This document shows, piece after piece, positions 43,631 through 51,334 of a DNA stretch of 64,000 nt. Numbering within the stretch: position 1 is the stretch's first letter; each line of letters starts with the position of its first letter. Origin of the DNA: Deltaproteobacteria bacterium (GTDB taxonomy: Bacteria; Myxococcota_A; Polyangia; Polyangiales; Ga0077539). The position numbers were made by a program, and so were the translations under genes. The stretch lies in contig JACRDB010000149.1 of assembly GCA_016218725.1 (NCBI GenBank), forward strand, positions 108,019 through 172,018, given 5' to 3'. The notes beneath the pieces are model-generated. The model saw only the letters and a list, made by a program, of their open reading frames with translations, did not search any database and had not been told where the DNA came from.

Positions 43631-44829
43631 GCAGGGCTCCAAAGGCTCCTCCGTGGCGAGGCCCGCGGATCATCGTCCGCTGGCTCCCGCCAGGGCGATC
43701 GCTCCACAGCCCGCAGCCGTGTGACTGCTCCGCGTGCCTCGCGGCGCAGGGAGCTTCGGCGCCGGTGCCCGCTACGGCGCCTGCATCGACTCCGGACGCT
43801 CCGCCGCCGAGCGACGACGCGAGCACGAGCGCGAGCGAGGCCTACGGCGCCTCGGGGGAGTTCGGTGAGGCGACGACCGGCGCGGCGGGGAGCGCGTCGC
43901 GGTGGGTCCTGCCCGAGGCGGTGAGGGTCGCCGGCGAGGCGCAGCGGATCTCCTACGATCCTGCGCCCGCCTGGGAGGGAGGGAAGAACTGCACCGCCAT
44001 GACCCGCGGGGCGGCGCTCCTGCGGGCGTTCATCCTCGCGCGGGTCCCGGCCGTCAAGACCATCGGCGGCTACAACTGCCGACCCAACACGGCCAGGACG
44101 TCGCAGACCTCGGTACACGGAACCGGGCGCGCGCTGGACATCATGATCCCCACGCTCCAGGGCGCGGCCAACTCCGCGGTCGGGGACCCGATCGCCAACT
44201 GGCTCGTGACGAACGCCTCGGTCATCGGCGTGCAATACCTCATCTGGAACCGTGTGAAATGGAGCGGCTCCCGGACGGGCAGGAAAGACGCTCCCTACGG
44301 CGGACCGAATCCCCACGTGGATCACATCCACCTGGAGCTGACCAGCGCGGCCAGCCGCGCTGAGACGCCGTGGTTCCGCAGCCTGCCCGGCGCTGCGGTG
44401 GTGAAGGAGGCGTCGACGCCTGCGGGCGCGCTCCCGGCGCGGCCGGACCTGGTCACGGTCCAGGGGATCGAGGTGGCCCGGAGCATCGCCGGGCGGCTCG
44501 GGGCGATGTTGACCGCGGCCGCCGCGGCGGGCGTCAAGCTGACGGGCGGGGGCTACCGCTCGCCGGCCAGGCAGGTGGAGCTCCGCCGCAAGCACTGCGG
44601 ACCCTCCCAAGACGATATCTGGCAGAAGCCCGCGAGCCAGTGCGTGCCTCCCACGGCGCGCCCGGGGCGCTCTAACCACGAGCGGGGCCTGGCGATTGAC
44701 TTCAGGGGCGTCAGCGGCCGGATGACCCGCGCCGATCCAGCGTACCGGTGGCTCGCGGCGAACGCTGCTCGCTTCGGCTTCAAGAACCTCCCGAGCGAGC
44801 CGTGGCACTGGTCCGTGGACGGGAGGTGA
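43576..44829 (+). CDS. Double M15-type peptidoglycan peptidase
   Basis: A 417-aa protein. After a basic N-terminus and a CDCSAC Cys cluster (49-54), an acidic linker (EAYGASGEFGEA, 89-100) precedes two peptidase-like domains. Domain 1 has HGTGRALDI (H181, D188) and HVDHIHLEL (247-255), an M15/ARB_07466-type metal site. Domain 2 is VanY-type: GYRSPARQVEL, SNHERGLAIDF (H368, D375) and EPWHWS (E408, H411). Together these suggest cleavage of peptidoglycan peptides. No Sec signal is visible. It is first in a two-gene operon with the OmpA/toxin-44 gene 3 bp downstream, under a sigma-54-type promoter. Confidence 0.8.
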   Translation: MSQPMVRRRVGAAPKHRGGRAPKAPPWRGPRIIVRWLPPGRSLHSPQPCDCSACLAAQGASAPVPATAPASTPDAPPPSDDASTSASEAYGASGEFGEATTGAAGSASRWVLPEAVRVAGEAQRISYDPAPAWEGGKNCTAMTRGAALLRAFILARVPAVKTIGGYNCRPNTARTSQTSVHGTGRALDIMIPTLQGAANSAVGDPIANWLVTNASVIGVQYLIWNRVKWSGSRTGRKDAPYGGPNPHVDHIHLELTSAASRAETPWFRSLPGAAVVKEASTPAGALPARPDLVTVQGIEVARSIAGRLGAMLTAAAAAGVKLTGGGYRSPARQVELRRKHCGPSQDDIWQKPASQCVPPTARPGRSNHERGLAIDFRGVSGRMTRADPAYRWLAANAARFGFKNLPSEPWHWSVDGR

Positions 44830-44832
44830 AAG

Positions 44833-46020
44833 ATGGAGACCATGTACGAAGAAACCAACGCACCGTGTGGCTGCCAGCGGAAGACCGCGGCGACGGAGGC
44901 GTGGTACGAGCTCGCTCCTACGCCCTCCCCGGCGGGGCCGTGCGTCACGCTGAGCGGCTTCGCGTTCGACCGCTCCGCCCTCACCGCGGCGCACGCCGCG
45001 CAGCTCGACGGGCTGGCAAGGGACATCGTCGCGAGGGGGGCGGGGACCCGCGTCGAGATCGTCGGTCACACGGACCCGGTCGGCCCCGCTGCGTACAACA
45101 TCGGCCTGGGGCTCCGCCGCGCCAGGGAGGTCGAAGCGGCGCTCGTGCAACGGGTAGCTGGTCGGGCGCCGGGCCTTCAGGTCGTCGTCGCGAGCCAGGG
45201 CGAGCGCCAACCCATCCCCAACAACCCCGCTCAGAGTCGTCGGGTGGTGGTCTGTGTGCAGGGCGGTACCACTGGAACCCAGAAGACCTGCGGTCCTGAC
45301 GCGACGTCCTGGTTTGGCGCCACCATTCGGAACGTGGCGGGCGCAGCGGCAGTCATTGGTGTCCGCGCGCTGATGCGCGAGGCCCAGCAGGAGTGCGCGG
45401 CGCTGGGGATCGCCTTCCGTCCCGCCATCGAGGGCTCGGTGGCGACGGCCGTGCTGGCCCTGGAGGCGACCGGTGGGGCGGGCGCTCGGACCGCGGCTGC
45501 GACCACGCAGCTCGCCCAGGCTCGCCGTGGCCAGGCGGAGCTTCTTCGGCTGACGGCAAGGGCGGTCACGGACCCCCGCGCTCGAAAGGCGCTCGCGCTC
45601 ATCGGCGCGGCGGGGACTGCCTGGGGGATCCTCGTGCGGCCCGGGGGACGCTACGACTTCAAGAACACCGTCCTCCGTGGCGCGCGCGCCCAGGGGTGCC
45701 CCGGCAACTGTCCGGGGACCACTACCCTGTGTGGCATCTGCTTCGGAAATGACGTCCCGGGGAACGTGCTCTACGGCCACCTCGGCCGCTGGCTAGGCTA
45801 CAGTGAGCTCGCGCTCCAACTCGGGTCGCAGCTCGCGCAACTCGGCACCTCCAAGCGTTGGGACCCGGCTCACGACACCGCGGCGATTCACCTGGGCTTC
45901 GCCCTCTCCTACCCGGTCTCCGGTGCGACCCTGTGCGCAGCGTTGCATGCCTCCAAGAACCGACTGAACGTACATCAATGCGTGGCATGCACGGCCCCCC
46001 TCCAGGGCAACCCGCCCTGA
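44833..46020 (+). CDS. OmpA-domain protein with type-44-like toxin C-terminus
   Basis: A 395-aa protein. An OmpA/MotB-type peptidoglycan-binding domain lies at about 38-143 (VEIVGHTDPVG). A helical linker with LTARAVTDPRARKALALIG follows. The C-terminal 120 residues match my recollection of the polymorphic toxin type 44 domain: GGRYDFKN (271-278), GNVLYGHLGRWLG (310-322) and DPAHDTAAIHLG (344-355), with extra Cys. It lacks a Sec signal and starts with a CGC motif. No immunity-like gene is evident. It may be a peptidoglycan-anchored effector delivered with the double peptidase. The toxin assignment comes from memory of the family and needs a profile search. Confidence 0.65.
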   Translation: METMYEETNAPCGCQRKTAATEAWYELAPTPSPAGPCVTLSGFAFDRSALTAAHAAQLDGLARDIVARGAGTRVEIVGHTDPVGPAAYNIGLGLRRAREVEAALVQRVAGRAPGLQVVVASQGERQPIPNNPAQSRRVVVCVQGGTTGTQKTCGPDATSWFGATIRNVAGAAAVIGVRALMREAQQECAALGIAFRPAIEGSVATAVLALEATGGAGARTAAATTQLAQARRGQAELLRLTARAVTDPRARKALALIGAAGTAWGILVRPGGRYDFKNTVLRGARAQGCPGNCPGTTTLCGICFGNDVPGNVLYGHLGRWLGYSELALQLGSQLAQLGTSKRWDPAHDTAAIHLGFALSYPVSGATLCAALHASKNRLNVHQCVACTAPLQGNPP

Positions 46021-46162
46021 GAGGGGACCGTGGGCGCGGCGCGGTCGGTCTTCTGGGCAGCTTGTCGCAGGAGGTCCTGCACCAGGGTGCCATCACACCT
46101 TTGACTACAGTTCGCCCCTCGCTCGGGCTTGCGGCCCGCGGCGCTGCGCGCATGCTGGCGCG

Positions 46163-46687
46163 ATGGGTCCGCCCCCTCCGGCCGGGCAGCGCGCTCGCCC
46201 GCTACGCGCTGCGTGGCGCTGTCTGGCCACAGTGAGCGCCCTCCTCGCGGCGTGCGATCACCGACCGCACTCGGTGGCGGCGCCCGTCACGACGCCTGAC
46301 GCCGCGACGCCGTCGCCCGCGCCCCCGCCCCCGATGGACGCAGCGTCGGCCACCCTCACGCCGCGCGGCGCCCTGGCGTCTCCTCCGCCCGCCGTACCCG
46401 TTCCGGCCGCGCCCGCCGCGCTCGTCCCGGCGACACCGCTGCGCCCCGGCGCGCGGATCGTCGTGGCGCTGGCCGTGCAGCGGGTGCTCCACCGCGGTGC
46501 CGGGCGGCCCTTCCCGATGCTCCATGCGTCGCTCCAGATCCCAGCCGCGGGCTTCCGGGAGGTGCGGCAACGCCAACACCAACTGCAGCGCCTGCGGGGA
46601 CGCTTGTGGAGGGACGCGCCCCTACTGTCGCCTGGGACCCCGAGGCTGGGTCTGCTCGCCGCGACCGTCCGCGTCGCTACTGCGTGA
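46163..46687 (+). CDS. Short lipoprotein, possibly frameshifted
   Basis: A 174-aa protein with a lipoprotein leader (SALLAAC, C31) and an Ala/Pro/Thr linker, as in many lipoproteins here. After about residue 95 its composition degrades. A different forward frame (codon phase of 46563) shows a Cys-rich stretch CGNANTNCSACGDACGG that looks more natural, but that frame has no stop before the convergent OmpA gene. Either the gene is frameshifted/decayed or the resemblance is chance. The stop overlaps the end of the convergent gene by 11 bp. Confidence 0.4.
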   Translation: MGPPPPAGQRARPLRAAWRCLATVSALLAACDHRPHSVAAPVTTPDAATPSPAPPPPMDAASATLTPRGALASPPPAVPVPAAPAALVPATPLRPGARIVVALAVQRVLHRGAGRPFPMLHASLQIPAAGFREVRQRQHQLQRLRGRLWRDAPLLSPGTPRLGLLAATVRVATA

Positions 46688-48098
46688 TGCGCACGCCGCC
46701 GAACATCGGCGGGTCCACGATGAAGATCTCCACCCGGCGGTTGCGCGCCCGGGCGTCCTCGGACTGCGACGGGTCGATGGGCCGTCCCTCGCCGTAGAAC
46801 GACGTGTTGAGCCGCCCGCGGTCCACCCCGCGGGACACCAGCATCGCCGCCACGCGGGTCACCCGGCGCTGCGACAGGTCCATGTTGGCCGCGTCCTCGC
46901 CCACGTCGTCCGTGTGGCCGTCCAGCCGGATCCGACGGATCCAGGAGTACTGCGGGCTGGACAGGAGCCCCACGAGCTGGTCCACCACCGGCCGCGAGTC
47001 GTCCAGCACGTTGTCCCCGCCCGGCGGGAACACGATCCCGAAGCCCGTGCGGATGCGAATCTGGCTGCCGTCCAGGTCGATGGCCGCCGTCGCCTCCGGG
47101 CAGCCGTCCTCGTCGGCCAGGCCGTTGCGCGTCTCGGCCTCCGCGGGGCACCGGTCCTGGCCGTCCGGGATCCCGTCGCCGTCCTGGTCGCGGTTGGCCT
47201 GCGCGAAGGCGTCCCGCTCCGAGGCGCCCGAGGCCCTCGCCTGCGCCAGGCGCTGCACCTGCTCGGCGCAGGCCCCGGGGCTCTGCTGCAGGAGCTGCAG
47301 CGCCGTGTCCGCGTTGTGGTCCTGCGCCGCCACCGAAGAGGCGCGCGTCAGGCGCCCCAGCCGCGCCAGCGTGTCAAAGGTAAAGTACGCCCGCATCAGG
47401 TGCGTGTGCCGCGTGAGCCAGTTCTGCGCGCGCGTGTCCAGCGTCTGGAGGTAGTCCGGCGTGCCCTGGTTGAGCGCCTGCAGGTACCGCTGCGCCGGCC
47501 CCGGGCGGCGGCTCCAGAGCGCGAGCTGCGCCAGGTAGAACCGCGCGTTGGGCCCGTGCTCGCTGCCCCCGAACTGGTCCGTCACGGCCCCGAGCTCGCG
47601 CTCGGCGTTGCCCGACGCCCCGGTCCACGCGAAGGACACCCCGAGCCACACCCGGCCCCGCGCCGCGTCCGCCTGCGCGAGCTGGTAGAAGGTCTGCGTC
47701 GCATGCTCGAAGTCACACGAGAAGAGCTGCGCCAGCCCCTGGCTCTCCAGCGCCTGCACCGAGAACGGCGAGCCCGCGGGCACCTGCGCCGCCGTCTGCG
47801 CCGCCACGTTGTAGTCCCCAAGCTCGAAGGCGATCTGCGCCAGGTCCGCCCGCGCCTCCGCCCCCAGCGGGTCGCTCGGGCCCAGCGCCTCCACCACGTC
47901 CGTCAGGTGGCTCCTCGCCGCCAGCCACTCCTGCCGCGAGAGCGCCTCCCGCGCGAGCTGCACCTGGTCCGCGTAGATCTGCTGCGAGATCGCCGCGTTG
48001 TTCACCGGCGCCTGCGGCTGCGGCACGCAGGAGCCCCACCCCAGGGCCCCTGCGCACACCGCCCCACAGCACCCCACCCACCGGAGCGTGGTCTTCAT
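46677..48098 (-). CDS. OmpA family lipoprotein with TPR and TSP3-like motif
   Basis: A 473-aa outer-membrane-associated protein. The leader is rich in Cys and Gly with a possible acylated C24; repeats of TPR type fill about 40-290. A calcium-binding TSP3-like turn (DQDGDGIPDGQDRCP) precedes the C-terminal OmpA peptidoglycan-binding domain (IRLDGHTDDVGEDAANMDLS, ending in RNRRVEIFI). It probably tethers the outer membrane to peptidoglycan. The ATG overlaps the upstream stop (ATGA), so it is coupled with the TPR lipoprotein gene. Confidence 0.8.
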   Translation of the reverse strand: MKTTLRWVGCCGAVCAGALGWGSCVPQPQAPVNNAAISQQIYADQVQLAREALSRQEWLAARSHLTDVVEALGPSDPLGAEARADLAQIAFELGDYNVAAQTAAQVPAGSPFSVQALESQGLAQLFSCDFEHATQTFYQLAQADAARGRVWLGVSFAWTGASGNAERELGAVTDQFGGSEHGPNARFYLAQLALWSRRPGPAQRYLQALNQGTPDYLQTLDTRAQNWLTRHTHLMRAYFTFDTLARLGRLTRASSVAAQDHNADTALQLLQQSPGACAEQVQRLAQARASGASERDAFAQANRDQDGDGIPDGQDRCPAEAETRNGLADEDGCPEATAAIDLDGSQIRIRTGFGIVFPPGGDNVLDDSRPVVDQLVGLLSSPQYSWIRRIRLDGHTDDVGEDAANMDLSQRRVTRVAAMLVSRGVDRGRLNTSFYGEGRPIDPSQSEDARARNRRVEIFIVDPPMFGGVRITQ

Positions 48099-49138
48099 GG
48101 CGTGCCGGCCTGCTGGACGTTCTGCTGCTCGTTGGACACCGCCCCCTGGCTGCGGAGGGACTCCTGGGCCTGGGACATCTGCTGGATGCTCTGCAGCTCG
48201 TGGGGCCAGTCGCTCTCCCCCGGGCGCAGGGCGATGGCGCGGTTCAGGTCCGCCGCGGCCTGGGCGTAGCGCCCGAGGTACTCCCGCACCAGCGCGCGGT
48301 TGTAGAACGCCTCGCCGATCTTCTCGACCTCGTTGGGCGGCACCTGCGCCGACAGGGGCTGGTAGTTGGCGATCACCTGCGTGAAGAGCGCCTCCGCGGC
48401 CGCGAGGCCCTGCGGGGTGCCCGCCCGCGCGCTCTCCAGGCCCTGCTGGCACTGCGGCGCGCCGTCGCAGTCCTCGAACTCCACGGTCACCGTCTCCTGG
48501 TACGGCAGGATGATGTGCGCGAAGGTCTCCACGCTCTCCCCGCGGGTGCGGTGGATCAGCGCGTTGGGGTCGATGGCGTCCGGCACCTGGTTCTCGTACG
48601 GGCTCTCGATGCCCGTGGTGACCACCTGGTTGGTGCTCTCGAACACCTGCGACAGCACCACCGCGCTGGTCTGGCCGTTGGTCAGCGAGAAATTGATGCG
48701 CGACGTGGCCGTGCCCACCCGCCGCAGGTCCGTGCAGGTGTAGCTCTCCGTGCGGTACTGCATGATGCCCTGGGCGTTGCGCCCGGCCTCCACCTGGCGC
48801 GTGCAGGTGCGCTGCGAGCGCTCCATGCTCTCCGCGTAGTCGTCCGCCAGCACGTCCCCGGTGATCACGATCCCGCCGCCCTGGGGCAGGAGCCGGATGG
48901 ACGGGTTCAGCGAGTGGGCGATGCGGTTCTGCAGGTCCGCCACCACCTCCGCCGCGGCCTGGATGTAGCGCCCGCCGCCGGTGTTCATCCCCGCGATGGA
49001 GAAGGTGTTGCCCACCGCCGCGGCGTTGAGCACCGCCGGCCGGGTCACGTTGAAGCTCGCCGTGCGCGACGCGCAGCCGAACAGCATGGCCCCGGCGACG
49101 ACGCCCGCCGACAGCCAGGAAAAGCAGGTCTTTCTCAT
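48095..49138 (-). CDS. TPR lipoprotein
   Basis: A 347-aa lipoprotein: leader with lipobox LFGC (C22), then a beta/alpha domain with IVITGDVLADDY and Cys pairs, and C-terminal TPR (AFYNRALVREYLGRYAQAAADLNRAIAL). It is probably a partner of the OmpA lipoprotein encoded right after it. The ATG at 49138 is preferred; in-frame ATGs at 49147 and further upstream would only lengthen the basic start. Confidence 0.65.
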   Translation of the reverse strand: MRKTCFSWLSAGVVAGAMLFGCASRTASFNVTRPAVLNAAAVGNTFSIAGMNTGGGRYIQAAAEVVADLQNRIAHSLNPSIRLLPQGGGIVITGDVLADDYAESMERSQRTCTRQVEAGRNAQGIMQYRTESYTCTDLRRVGTATSRINFSLTNGQTSAVVLSQVFESTNQVVTTGIESPYENQVPDAIDPNALIHRTRGESVETFAHIILPYQETVTVEFEDCDGAPQCQQGLESARAGTPQGLAAAEALFTQVIANYQPLSAQVPPNEVEKIGEAFYNRALVREYLGRYAQAAADLNRAIALRPGESDWPHELQSIQQMSQAQESLRSQGAVSNEQQNVQQAGTP

Positions 49139-49221
49139 GGTTCTCATCTCCGTCAAGGTCCGACGCATACCCCCGCTCCAGCGGGAGCGCTGGGGGTTAT
49201 ACGCAGAAGTCCAGGAAAAAT

Positions 49222-49884
49222 TCATCCCCCCGGCGGGTCCCCCGTAACCTTCCGAGGCCGGCCGGCGTCGCGGGCCCGCTGGACCAGCGTGCGAAAGAGC
49301 CTCCGGAGGTCCTCCCGCTGGGCCTCGGGCTCGCCGTTGGCCACCAGGGCCTCGGCCACCGCCTCCAGGGTGGAGAGCGCCCCCCGCCGGGGCTCGCGCC
49401 GGAGCTTCCCATAGATCGAAGGCTCCCGGGGGTGCAGCACCACCCGCCCGAGCTTGAGGAACCAGGGGTTCCTCCACCAGAGGGTCTTGGCCTGGGACCA
49501 GCTCCCATCGAGCACCAGGAGGCCCTCCCAGGGGCCCAGGTGCGGGTCCCGGGGCTCCCCCCGGCGGTCCAGGTGGAGGGCCTCCCGGGCCTCCTCGGGG
49601 GCCGTGAGCGCCCGCCGGAGGCTCCCGGGGTAGAGCACCGCCCAGCGCTCCTGGGCCCGCTCCTCGCCCAGGCAGTGCGCCAGCGACGCCCAGGAGAGCC
49701 CCACGACCTTCACCGAGCCCTTGAGCGAGGCCAGCACCAGCGGCGCCGTGCCCAGCTCCCGGTCCTGCTCCTGCGGGTGCTGGAGGAGCACCACGCGCGT
49801 GCGGGGCGCATGCACCACCACCCGGTCGCACACGCAAAGCGCGCGGGGCTTCTCACAACGCTCACAGCGGTCCGCTGGCTCCAT
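49222..49884 (-). CDS. DTW-domain protein (tRNA acp-transferase-like)
   Basis: A 220-aa protein of the DTW family, whose studied members (TapT/TuaA type) add 3-amino-3-carboxypropyl groups to tRNA uridines using SAM. The N-terminal Cys ligands C7, C10, C17 and C19 are present, and the C-terminal STLEA motif (171-175) is conserved. The signature D-T-W is DGSW here (126-129), a Thr-to-Ser change. Spacing of WWRNPWF and YGKLRREP fits the family. It is divergent from hflX, with 32 bp between the two ATGs. Confidence 0.8.
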   Translation of the reverse strand: MEPADRCERCEKPRALCVCDRVVVHAPRTRVVLLQHPQEQDRELGTAPLVLASLKGSVKVVGLSWASLAHCLGEERAQERWAVLYPGSLRRALTAPEEAREALHLDRRGEPRDPHLGPWEGLLVLDGSWSQAKTLWWRNPWFLKLGRVVLHPREPSIYGKLRREPRRGALSTLEAVAEALVANGEPEAQREDLRRLFRTLVQRARDAGRPRKVTGDPPGG

Positions 49885-49916
49885 GGGGCGAGGGATGCTA
49901 TGCCCGCCGCCCCCTC

Positions 49917-51326
49917 ATGGCTACCGAGAAGCAGCCCGTCGCGGTGCTGGTGGGCGTCCAGCTCACGGACGTCTCCGCGGAGGACTTCGCGTCCTCGCTG
50001 GAGGAGCTGCGCCGCCTCGCCCAGACCCTGGGCTTTCGGGTGCTGGGCCAGGTCACCCAGGCGAGGCCCTCCCTGGCGCCCGCCGCGGTCCTGGGAGAGG
50101 GCAAGCTCCGGGAGCTGGCCAGGCTCACCGGCGGCACCGGCGTGGTGCCCTCCGGGGTCCCCGAGCGCCCTGGCCGGCGCGCCGCCCCCGACGAGGACCC
50201 CGAAGACGTCAGGGACCCAGGGGACGCCGAGGACGCCGAGGGCGCCGAGGACGCCGAGGACGCCAAGGACGCCAAGGGCGCCGAGGGAGCCCCGGAGGCG
50301 TCGGTGGTGGTGGTGGACCACGAGCTGTCGCCCACCCAGGCCCGGAACCTGGAGCGCGCCACCGGGGCCGAGGTGCTGGACCGCACGGCGGTGATCCTGG
50401 AGATCTTCCACCGCCACGCGCGCTCCCGCGAGGCGAAGCTCCAGGTGGAGCTGGCGCGCCTGGCCTACGTGGCCCCCAGGCTGCGGGCGGGGCGCTCCAA
50501 GGGCGACCGCCAGCAGGGCGGCATCGGGGGAAAGGGCGCCGGGGAGAGCTCCGCGGAGCTCGAGCGCCGGCACGTGAGGGACCGCATGGCGGAGCTGCGG
50601 CGGGAGCTCCAGGCGCTGTCCACGGAGCAGTCGCAGCGCCGCGCCCGGCGGCAGGAGAGCCTGCGCGTGGCGCTGGTGGGCTACACCAACGCGGGCAAGA
50701 GCTCGCTCATGCGGGCCCTCACCGGCAGCGAGGTGCTGGTGGCCGACAAGCTCTTCGCCACGCTGGACACCACCGTGAGGCCCCTGGCGCCCGAGAGCCA
50801 CCCGCGGGTGCTGGTGAGCGACACCGTGGGCTTCATCAAGAGGCTCCCCCACGACCTGGTGGCGTCCTTCCGGTCGACGCTGGACGAGGCCCGCGAGGCG
50901 TCGCTGCTCCTGCACGTGGTGGACGCCTCGGACCCGGCCTTCCGGGCGCAGCGCGCGGTGACCCTGGACGTCCTGGCGGAGCTCGGCGCGGCGGAGCTCC
51001 CCACGCGGCTGGTGCTCAACAAATGCGACCGGCTCTCACCCGAGGAGCTCTCGGCCCTGGGCCTGGAGGTCTCGGACGCCTGGCAGGTGAGCGCCAGGGA
51101 CCCCGCCCGGGTGGCCTCGCTCCGGGAGGCGATCCTGGCGCACTTCGAGGCCCGCATGAGCGGCGGGTCCCTGCGCCTCTCCCACGCCCAGCTCGGGCTC
51201 CTCGGGACGGTGCACGAGCGCTGCCGGGTGCTCTCCGAGGCCTGGGACGAGGCGGGCGTCACCTTCCAGGTGAGGGCCCTCCCGGCGGACCTGGCCCGCC
51301 TCCGCGCGCAGCTCGACCGCGACTGA
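49917..51326 (+). CDS. hflX: GTPase HflX
   Basis: A 469-aa ribosome-associated GTPase of the HflX family, involved in ribosome splitting or rescue under stress. The N-terminal HflX domain carries GGIGGKGAGESSAELERR, near the family GGxGxxGPGExxLE motif. G1 is GYTNAGKSS (255-263), G3 DTVGFI, G4 NKCD. An acidic insertion of about 35 residues, mostly DAE/GAE/DAK triplet repeats, lies at about residues 92-125. It is encoded by a 9-nt tandem repeat and is not typical of the family. Start: ATG 49917. Confidence 0.9.
   Translation: MATEKQPVAVLVGVQLTDVSAEDFASSLEELRRLAQTLGFRVLGQVTQARPSLAPAAVLGEGKLRELARLTGGTGVVPSGVPERPGRRAAPDEDPEDVRDPGDAEDAEGAEDAEDAKDAKGAEGAPEASVVVVDHELSPTQARNLERATGAEVLDRTAVILEIFHRHARSREAKLQVELARLAYVAPRLRAGRSKGDRQQGGIGGKGAGESSAELERRHVRDRMAELRRELQALSTEQSQRRARRQESLRVALVGYTNAGKSSLMRALTGSEVLVADKLFATLDTTVRPLAPESHPRVLVSDTVGFIKRLPHDLVASFRSTLDEAREASLLLHVVDASDPAFRAQRAVTLDVLAELGAAELPTRLVLNKCDRLSPEELSALGLEVSDAWQVSARDPARVASLREAILAHFEARMSGGSLRLSHAQLGLLGTVHERCRVLSEAWDEAGVTFQVRALPADLARLRAQLDRD
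50223..50285 (+). repeat. 9-nt coding tandem repeat in hflX
   Basis: Seven units of GACGCCGAG and close variants (GGCGCCGAG, GACGCCAAG), in frame, coding D-A-E / G-A-E / D-A-K. Replication slippage would change the acidic insert by three residues at a time without a frameshift, so length variation between strains is likely. Confidence 0.85.
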
Positions 51327-51334
51327 ATGGCGGT

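Noticed and set aside
43450..45780. A 776-aa minus-strand frame across the peptidase and toxin genes
   Set aside because: The plus-strand genes carry intact M15-type and OmpA motifs and a sigma-54-type promoter; the antisense product has only Arg/Pro/Gly low complexity.
46497..48269. A 590-aa open frame on the plus strand
   Set aside because: Mostly antisense to the OmpA lipoprotein gene, which has clear domains. Only its first 60 codons (Cys-rich) were considered, as a possible frameshift remnant.
50223..50285. Short tandem units considered as CRISPR or minisatellite
   Set aside because: Units are 9 nt, contiguous, in frame and inside hflX; no spacers, so not a CRISPR array.
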